Part shown: positions 40,271-45,868 of the stretch, one piece after another
Numbering within the stretch: position 1 is the stretch's first letter
How the letters are laid out: every line of letters begins with the position of its first letter
Origin: Planctomycetota bacterium
Lineage (GTDB): Bacteria > Planctomycetota > Phycisphaerae > Phycisphaerales > SM1A02
Direction of reading: 5' to 3'
Assembly: GCA_016872915.1 (NCBI GenBank)
Contig: VGYQ01000013.1
Span: 1 to 45,868, forward strand
Length of the DNA stretch: 45,868 bases
Made by a program: the position numbers and the translations under genes
The notes under the pieces: model-generated
Told to the model about the DNA's origin: nothing
The model's input: only the letters and a program-made list of their open reading frames with translations
The model's database searches: none

Positions 40271-42670
40271 ATGAAATCGCCCATCACCCAGCGCCAAAGG
40301 GCTTGCGAGCGACAGCCCACGGCACTGCCACGCCGTCCGTTTCGTCGGGTAGGGCGATGTGCAGAGATGGTGGCACCGCTGCTGGCTCTCTTGTGGGTGC
40401 ATGCCGGCCTTGCATCAGACAGTGAGACAGCTGTCGCGGCATGGAGCGACCGCGTGTGGTCCGCGGCCAAGGCGGACGATCTTGCCGGGGTTCATCAGTT
40501 GCTTGCGAACCCACCGGCAGGTGAGGCGGCTGCTCTGCAGGCGCTGCGCGCCTCGGTCACGCAGCGCAATCTGCATGTCATCGATCAAGAGAAGGCGCGC
40601 GTGCAGGAACTCGAGCGGCGCACCAAGGATCTGGCAGCAGCAAGTGGCGCCGCGGATGTCACGCTGGCGCTGTTGCATGCGGTCAACATCAAGTACTTGA
40701 TGCCTGCCGAGCAGTGGCAGTCGTGGCTCGCGGGGCCTGATGGTGCGGCGCTCGAGCGGCTTGCACGCAGCGCACTCGATGCCGCGCAGCGCGATGGCGA
40801 CCTGCTGCTTGCCCAGGAAATCCTTTTTCGACTGAAGGCGCTGCACGATGGTGCGGACACCGACCGCTACAAGGAGATCGATGCGGAACTGGATGCGTTC
40901 AACCGAAAGGTCACGCTCATCGCCGAGTTTGCGCCGCGCGAGCTGTACCGGCTGCGCAAACTGCAGAACAAGCGACTCGAGGCGGCCGCCAAGGCCGAAG
41001 GCAAGCCGATCGTGCGCGAACGCGAGGAAGAGCAGGAGCCAGAATTCAATGAACTCTTCGCCGACGATTGGAAGGAACGCCTGCGCGGCATCACGCCGAA
41101 ACTGGTGCTGATGGGTCTGCGGCAGGCGGCCAGCGAGCATGTCACGAATGCGGGCTGGGCACCGCTGATTGATGGCGGACTCGACTCGGTGGAACTGATG
41201 CTCGACACACCACAGTTGGTGGAGAACTTCAAGGGGCTCGGCGATCCGGCGAAGGTCGCGGTGATGAAGGCGTTTGTGACGAGCCAGCGCGAGGCGCTCG
41301 CTGCGCGCGAACCCGGCGTACGCGTCGGTCCTTCGGATTTTCAGCGTGTACTCAGGGAAATCTTCACTCGCAACGATGAGACCGTTCAGCTGCCGCGCGA
41401 AGTGATCCTGCGAGAGTTCGGCGAAGGCGCCACAACGCAACTTTCGAAGCAGTACGAGGACGACTACTCGGAAATCATTTGGCCGGACGGTCTGCGCCGA
41501 TTCCGCCAAGGCATCGAGGGCAATTTCGTTGGGGTCGGCATCCTCATCCGTCACAACGACAAGCGCGAGTTGATGATCGTGAATCCGCTCGAGGGTTCGC
41601 CTGCATCGCGCGCCGGTATTCGACCGGGAGATCGCATCACCGCCGTCGATGGGCAGTCCACGGTCGGGTGGACGCTGAACCGCGCGGTCGACACGATCAC
41701 AGGCCCGGTGGGCAAGCCCGTGATGCTCACGGTGGCGCGCGAAGGCACCTCGGAGCCGCTGGAGTTCAAGTTGCGGCGTGCGAGCATCAAGATGCGTTCC
41801 GTGAATGGCTGGTGGAAGGAATCGCTCGATGAACGCGGGCTGCCACAGTGGGACTGGTGGATCGATCCCGACAGCGGCATTGGCTACATCCGCCTGACGT
41901 CCTTCAATGAGGATTCACTCGATGACTTCATGGATTCCATCCGCGAGATGCGCAAGGGCGGTCGCCTGAACGGCCTCGTGCTCGATCTGCGCGGCAATCC
42001 AGGCGGCCTTCTGAAGTCCGCCGTTGCGTTCGTCAACCTCTTTGTGCCCGAAGGCGAGATCGTCTCGGTCCAAGACCGCGATGGCAACATCCTCAACACA
42101 TTCAGCGCCGAGCGTTCGCGCGCCGCACTGGTGGGGCTGCCGCTCGTGGTGCTGATCAACAGTGCATCCGCGAGCGCCAGTGAGATCGTGTCCGGCAGCT
42201 TGCAGGCGCATGGTGCAGCGGTTGTGGTCGGGGAGCGAACATTTGGCAAGGGCAGTGTGCAGACCGTTCAGCCGTTGCAGGATGGAGAGAACGAAGCAGC
42301 CGTGAAGGTGACAGTGCAGTACTACCTCATTCCGACTGACGCAGGCGGACGGCGCATGGTGCACCGGCGCTCGCAGAGCACCGATTGGGGAGTGAACCCT
42401 GATCTGCTTGTGAAGCTCACTCCGTCGCAGATGGAGGAGAGTGGCGAGATGCGACTCGCGGCCGACCGAATCGATGAAGCGGAGTGGAACCGTCATGGCG
42501 CAGACTTGCGTCCCGTTATCGGCAACTTGCTCATGAAGGGGATCGATCCACAACTGGAAACGGCGCTCATGGTGTTGCAGGCGCGGGCGGCGGGCGAAGC
42601 GGAACGCGAGCAGATTGCGAAGTCCACCAAGGGCAAAGCTTCCGACGGCTCCAAGGCGGAACCGCAGTAA
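40271..42670 (+). CDS. S41 family C-terminal processing peptidase with PDZ domain
   Basis: This 799-residue exported protease has a basic N-terminus and a signal segment (VAPLLALLWVHAGLA). A long helical region precedes the PDZ domain (about 415-490; NPLEGSPASRAGIRPGDRI). The S41 catalytic domain has NSASASASEIVSG with the serine nucleophile and GERTFGKGSVQT with the general-base lysine. Such proteases trim or degrade periplasmic proteins. The length is about twice that of a minimal CtpA and closer to Tsp/Prc. ATG at 40271 has GGAAG 5 bases upstream and is preferred over ATG 40259. Confidence 0.94.
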   Translation: MKSPITQRQRACERQPTALPRRPFRRVGRCAEMVAPLLALLWVHAGLASDSETAVAAWSDRVWSAAKADDLAGVHQLLANPPAGEAAALQALRASVTQRNLHVIDQEKARVQELERRTKDLAAASGAADVTLALLHAVNIKYLMPAEQWQSWLAGPDGAALERLARSALDAAQRDGDLLLAQEILFRLKALHDGADTDRYKEIDAELDAFNRKVTLIAEFAPRELYRLRKLQNKRLEAAAKAEGKPIVREREEEQEPEFNELFADDWKERLRGITPKLVLMGLRQAASEHVTNAGWAPLIDGGLDSVELMLDTPQLVENFKGLGDPAKVAVMKAFVTSQREALAAREPGVRVGPSDFQRVLREIFTRNDETVQLPREVILREFGEGATTQLSKQYEDDYSEIIWPDGLRRFRQGIEGNFVGVGILIRHNDKRELMIVNPLEGSPASRAGIRPGDRITAVDGQSTVGWTLNRAVDTITGPVGKPVMLTVAREGTSEPLEFKLRRASIKMRSVNGWWKESLDERGLPQWDWWIDPDSGIGYIRLTSFNEDSLDDFMDSIREMRKGGRLNGLVLDLRGNPGGLLKSAVAFVNLFVPEGEIVSVQDRDGNILNTFSAERSRAALVGLPLVVLINSASASASEIVSGSLQAHGAAVVVGERTFGKGSVQTVQPLQDGENEAAVKVTVQYYLIPTDAGGRRMVHRRSQSTDWGVNPDLLVKLTPSQMEESGEMRLAADRIDEAEWNRHGADLRPVIGNLLMKGIDPQLETALMVLQARAAGEAEREQIAKSTKGKASDGSKAEPQ

Positions 42671-42701
42671 TCGGGCGCAGGACGCGCACCCCACGCGGTG
42701 G

Positions 42702-42715
42702 CTTGTCGCGACAAG
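42702..42715. promoter_or_regulatory. Palindromic operator candidate on the pdh promoter
   Basis: CTTGTCGCGACAAG is a perfect 14-base palindrome. It contains the probable -35 box TTGTCG (42703-42708), so a bound protein would block RNA polymerase. The regulator is not identified. Confidence 0.65.
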
Positions 42716-42731
42716 TCGGAACCCCTATAAC
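42703..42731 (+). promoter_or_regulatory. Promoter of the pyruvate dehydrogenase operon
   Basis: TTGTCG (42703-42708), a 17-base spacer and TATAAC (42726-42731) predict transcription from about 42738. The 16-base leader contains part of AGAGG (42733-42737) and CCTCT (42746-42750), which could pair in a longer transcript. No Shine-Dalgarno is visible before the ATG at 42754. Confidence 0.65.
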
Positions 42732-42753
42732 AGAGGGGCTTCAGACCTCTCCC

Positions 42754-43935
42754 ATGGCCTCCGCTCCGCAAGCCTCTGTTGATGTGAAATCCGTCGGCGC
42801 GACCGAGGTCTCACCACCGCCTCCGCGCCCGAATGTGCCGCGCCCCGAAGTGCCCTTCGACACGGCCCGCGGCTGGCTTCGCGAGATGATGCTGATCCGC
42901 GAGTTCGAGCTGCGCTGCATGCAGGCGTATCAGGACAAGAAGATCGGTGGATTCTGCCACGTGTATATCGGCCAAGAAGCGGTCGCAGTCGGCTGCATTG
43001 CGGCCGTGGAGAAGCGGGATCCAATTGTGACCGCATACCGGGATCACGGGCACGCCCTCGCGCGCGGCATGGATCCGCGCCACTGCATGGCGGAGATGTT
43101 TGGGCGCGTGACGGGATGTGCGAAGGGCAAGGGCGGATCGATGCACATGTTCGACCGCGCCAACAACCTCTTTGGCGGTCATGGCATCGTGGGTGCGCAG
43201 ATCCCGCTCGGAGTTGGGCTCGCGTTCGGCACGAAGTACGAGGATGAAGTGATAAGCGGTGGCAAGTCGTCGCGGGTCACGCTGGCGTTCCTTGGTGATG
43301 GCGCGCTGAATCAGGGCTCCGTGCACGAAGCGATGAACCTGGCCGGGCTCTTCGACTTGCCCGTCATCATCATCTGCGAGAACAACGGCTACTCGATGGG
43401 CACTCACATCGTGCGCGGCACCACGATGGGCCACGACATCAGCAGCAAAGCAGGCGCCTACGGCATGGAAGGTATTGCGATCGACGGCATGGATGTGCTC
43501 GAGACATACTGGGCAATGCGCGATGTGGTCGATCGGGTGCGTTCCACCAGCCGGCCAGTCTTCGTGGATATGCGCTGCTACCGCTACAAGGGGCACTCCA
43601 TGTCCGATCCGCGCAAGTACCGCACGCGCGAGGAAGAAGAAGCGTACGAACGCGACGATCCGATCGGTCGGCTGCGAGCGCATCTCGAAGGGCGGGGCCT
43701 GACCGAAGATGATTTCAAGGGAATCCAGCGTGAAGTCCGCGCCACCGTTCGGGCGGCGGTCGAATGGTCCGACCAGTCGCCCGTTCCGCCGATGAGCGAT
43801 CTCTACCGTGATGTGTATCTCGAGCGCTGGGGGCCCTACACGGGTTCGAGTGCGCCTGAGATGCTCGGCGGCGGCGAGAACGAGACGTCGTTCAAGGCGA
43901 TCCGGCCAGTCGACGGTGAAGGAGAACTGCTGTGA
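42754..43935 (+). CDS. pdhA: Pyruvate dehydrogenase E1 component, alpha subunit
   Basis: E1 alpha binds thiamine diphosphate and, with E1 beta, decarboxylates pyruvate and passes the acetyl group to the E2 lipoyl arm. The 393-residue protein has the diphosphate-binding motif GDGALNQGSVHEAMNLAG ending in CENN, the phosphorylation-loop segment YRYKGHSMSDPRKYR, and GFCHVYIGQEAVAVG near the N-terminus. The first 35 residues are Pro/Ser-rich. Its stop overlaps the E1 beta start (GTGA). Branched-chain keto-acid E1 alpha is the main alternative; YRYKGHSMSDP favours pyruvate. Confidence 0.95.
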   Translation: MASAPQASVDVKSVGATEVSPPPPRPNVPRPEVPFDTARGWLREMMLIREFELRCMQAYQDKKIGGFCHVYIGQEAVAVGCIAAVEKRDPIVTAYRDHGHALARGMDPRHCMAEMFGRVTGCAKGKGGSMHMFDRANNLFGGHGIVGAQIPLGVGLAFGTKYEDEVISGGKSSRVTLAFLGDGALNQGSVHEAMNLAGLFDLPVIIICENNGYSMGTHIVRGTTMGHDISSKAGAYGMEGIAIDGMDVLETYWAMRDVVDRVRSTSRPVFVDMRCYRYKGHSMSDPRKYRTREEEEAYERDDPIGRLRAHLEGRGLTEDDFKGIQREVRATVRAAVEWSDQSPVPPMSDLYRDVYLERWGPYTGSSAPEMLGGGENETSFKAIRPVDGEGELL

Positions 43936-44924
43936 CCGCGACCATGCGCGAAATCGAGTTCCGCGATGCCGTGCGCGAGGCGATGAGTGAAGAGATGCGA
44001 CGCGACATGCGCGTCATGCTGATCGGCGAAGAAGTCGCGCAGTACAACGGTGCGTACAAGGTCAGCCGCGGCATGCTCGATGAGTTCGGTCCGCGCCGCG
44101 TGATCGACACGCCCATCAGCGAGTCGGGCTTTGCCGGCATGGCCATCGGCGCGGCGATGCTCGGGCTTCGTCCGATCGTGGAGTTCATGTCGTGGTCGTT
44201 CAGCCTTGTGGCTGCGGATCCGATCCTGAACAACGCGCCCAAGATGCTCTACATGTCGGGTGGTCAGTACGGCTGCCCCGTGGTGTTCCGCGGCAATGAC
44301 GGCGCGGGCGGTCAACTCGGATCGACGCATTCGTGGGCCGTTGAGGGGCTGTTTTCGAATGTGCCTGGACTGAAGATGGCGATCCCATCGAACCCAGCCG
44401 ACGCCAAGGGACTCATGAAGACGGCGATCCGTGATGATGACCCCGTGTTCTTCCTTGAGAGCGAGCGGCTGCTTTCCTTGAAGGGCGATGTTCCCGAAGG
44501 GGAGCACCTGATTCCGTTCGGGCAGGCGCGCGTGGCGCGCGTGGGTCGTGACTGCACGCTTGTGTCGTTCGGTCGACCGGTGCACTTCTGTCTCGAAGCC
44601 GCCGATGCGCTCGCGCGCGAGGGCATCGACTGCGAGGTGCTCGACATGCGCACCATCCGTCCGCTCGATGCAGGCGCGATCGTGCGCAGCGTTCGCCGCA
44701 CGGGCGCGTGCGTGGTCGTGGATCAATCGTGGAGTTTCGGATCGCCCGGGTCGGAAGTGGCGGCGCTCGTCCACCGAGAATGCTTCGACGATTTGGACAA
44801 TCATGTCCACCGCGTCCACTCGGCGGATGTTCCCGCGCCCTACTCGTATGATCTCGAACAGGAGTACCTGCCCAACACGCGGCGCGTCTGTGAAGCGGTG
44901 CGCGCGTGCCTCTACCGAGCCTGA
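43932..44924 (+). CDS. pdhB: Pyruvate dehydrogenase E1 component, beta subunit
   Basis: E1 beta completes the active site at the alpha-beta interface. The 330-residue protein has the conserved GEEVAQYNGAYKVSRGM, DTPISESGFAGMAIGAAM, RGNDGAGGQLGSTHS and, near the C-terminus, the transketolase C-domain motifs GIDCEVLDMRTIRPLD and VVVDQSW. AAGGAG lies 8 bases before the GTG at 43932, inside pdhA, so translation is coupled to pdhA. E2 starts 9 bases after its stop. Confidence 0.96.
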   Translation: MTATMREIEFRDAVREAMSEEMRRDMRVMLIGEEVAQYNGAYKVSRGMLDEFGPRRVIDTPISESGFAGMAIGAAMLGLRPIVEFMSWSFSLVAADPILNNAPKMLYMSGGQYGCPVVFRGNDGAGGQLGSTHSWAVEGLFSNVPGLKMAIPSNPADAKGLMKTAIRDDDPVFFLESERLLSLKGDVPEGEHLIPFGQARVARVGRDCTLVSFGRPVHFCLEAADALAREGIDCEVLDMRTIRPLDAGAIVRSVRRTGACVVVDQSWSFGSPGSEVAALVHRECFDDLDNHVHRVHSADVPAPYSYDLEQEYLPNTRRVCEAVRACLYRA

Positions 44925-44933
44925 ACCAACCCC

Positions 44934-45868
44934 ATGCCCGTTCAGATCACCATGCCGCGCCTCTCCGACACAATGCAGTCGGGGACCATCGTCCGCTGGA
45001 ACGTGAAAGAGGGCGACAGCGTCTCATCGGGCACGGTGGTGGCGGACGTCGAGACCGACAAGGCCACGATGGAGATGCCCGTCTACGACGACGGCGTCAT
45101 CAGCAAGATCATGGTGGCCGCAGGGCAGCAGGTCCCCGTGGGAACGCCCATCGCGATCATCGCGGTGGACGGCGACGACGGTTCCTCGACCGCCAGCAAC
45201 GCCGTCCCTGCACAGGGAAACGCATCGCCCGCTGCGCCGGCCGCATCGGCTTCACCCGCCGCACAACAGCCGCCGCGCCCAGCAGTGGCGCCTTCTACCC
45301 CAGCTGCGCCTGCCGAGCGCGTTCGTGTATCGCCGCTCGCTCGGCGCATGGCCGAAGAACTCGGCGTTTCACTCGACGCTGTCCGCGGGACGGGCCCAAG
45401 CGGACGAATCGTGAAGCAGGACATTCTTGCCGCCGCACACCAGCAGCCAGCGCCGCCCGCGCCTGCCGTACTCGATACGCGTGCGCAACCGGCGCAGACC
45501 GCGCTCGCCATCGGCACAGCACTTGGCGCAGGCAGTAGCGAAGTCGTCGTCAGCGGCATGCGCCAAGCGATCGCGCGCCGCCTTGTCGAAAGCAAGTCCA
45601 CCATTCCGCACTACCAAGTGTCGATGCGAGTCAACATGGATCCGCTGCTCGAACTTCGCACCATGCTGAACGCACAGCTCGAACCGCAGGGCGTGAAACT
45701 CAGTGTCAACGACTTCATCGTCCGCGCCTGCGCCCTCGCCATGGCGGCGCACCCGTTCTTCAACGCCTCCTGGGCCGGCGACCGCATCATCCTGCACGGC
45801 GATGTGAATGTCGGCGTCGCCGTGAGCCTGCCTGCCGAGCGCGGCGGCGGACTTGTCGTCGCGGTCCT
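44934..45868 (+). CDS. pdhC: Dihydrolipoamide acetyltransferase E2 (partial, cut by window end)
   Basis: The gene is open to the end of the window, with 311 codons visible. Residues 1-78 are a lipoyl domain with the attachment Lys43 in VETDKATMEM. An Ala/Pro-rich linker and the peripheral-subunit-binding domain follow (about 122-156; RVSPLARRMAEELGVSLDAV). After a second linker the catalytic domain begins (VSGMRQAIARRLVESKSTIP near residue 205). The catalytic His motif near the C-terminus is outside the window. E2 transfers acetyl groups to CoA and forms the core of the complex. No Shine-Dalgarno is visible before the ATG. Confidence 0.95.
   Translation, partial: MPVQITMPRLSDTMQSGTIVRWNVKEGDSVSSGTVVADVETDKATMEMPVYDDGVISKIMVAAGQQVPVGTPIAIIAVDGDDGSSTASNAVPAQGNASPAAPAASASPAAQQPPRPAVAPSTPAAPAERVRVSPLARRMAEELGVSLDAVRGTGPSGRIVKQDILAAAHQQPAPPAPAVLDTRAQPAQTALAIGTALGAGSSEVVVSGMRQAIARRLVESKSTIPHYQVSMRVNMDPLLELRTMLNAQLEPQGVKLSVNDFIVRACALAMAAHPFFNASWAGDRIILHGDVNVGVAVSLPAERGGGLVVAV

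Noticed and set aside
42733-42750. A regulatory hairpin AGAGG/CCTCT before the pdhA start
   Set aside because: The predicted transcription start near 42738 removes the first arm, so the hairpin would not form in the main transcript.
1-45868. CRISPR arrays, insertion sequences or prophage genes
   Set aside because: No regularly spaced repeats, transposase, integrase or phage structural genes were found on either strand.

Overview
The window is about 46 kb of GC-rich chromosomal DNA, densely packed with genes on both strands. It most likely comes from a planctomycete, probably the Phycisphaerae. That is inference from gene content: a secreted choice-of-anchor protein ending in a dockerin-like planctomycete tail, Tat-exported Gfo/Idh/MocA oxidoreductases, zinc-ribbon membrane proteins with a CPDCGYDLRG-type N-terminus, a YdjY-type lipoprotein and an S9 peptidase with a VHL-like insert. 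No phage, insertion sequence, CRISPR array or plasmid gene was seen. This is core chromosome with an accessory stretch of exported proteins.

Layout. 1-3,700: mutS (-), a tRNA-Ala(CGC) with an intrinsic terminator, and a trpG-type glutamine amidotransferase. 3,700-7,000: thiS-thiG (-), a lipoprotein, and an NhaD-like transporter (-). 7,000-16,700: exported proteins, comprising a translationally coupled NHL propeller / YtkA-like / di-heme peroxidase operon, a 751-residue anchor-B protein, an FGE-fold protein and two Tat-dependent oxidoreductases. 16,560-20,710 (-): PIN-TRAM protein, HD-GYP regulator and ApbE. 20,755-25,600 (+): SRP RNA, dnaX, recR, rpoN and a zinc-ribbon membrane protein. 25,600-28,400 (-): cupin, HEAT lipoprotein and MATE transporter. 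28,600-34,200: S9 peptidase, metallo-beta-lactamase-fold hydrolase, DUF885 protein (-) and ACT protein. 34,250-37,600: CDGSH and tandem PTPS genes (-), a probable small RNA, a YdjY lipoprotein, an orphan ABC ATPase and ruvC. 37,600-45,868: trpE, zinc-ribbon membrane protein (-), S41 peptidase and the pyruvate dehydrogenase operon, with E2 cut by the window edge.

Two things stand out. First, dnaX carries a run of nine A in an otherwise GC-rich gene. A one-base slip either way leads to a stop within at most eight codons, so a truncated gamma-type product is built in. The same protein has lost the four-cysteine zinc module normal for DnaX. Second, at least fourteen genes have a TAnnnT -10 hexamer 6 to 9 bases before the start codon and no Shine-Dalgarno sequence, which implies leaderless or nearly leaderless mRNAs. 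This pattern also decides several start codons. Other regulatory candidates are a palindrome on the -35 box of the pyruvate dehydrogenase promoter, a promoter-to-terminator unit for a roughly 57-nt RNA, and three divergent promoters whose -10 boxes overlap.

All functional calls come from motif recognition by eye. No database search was possible.
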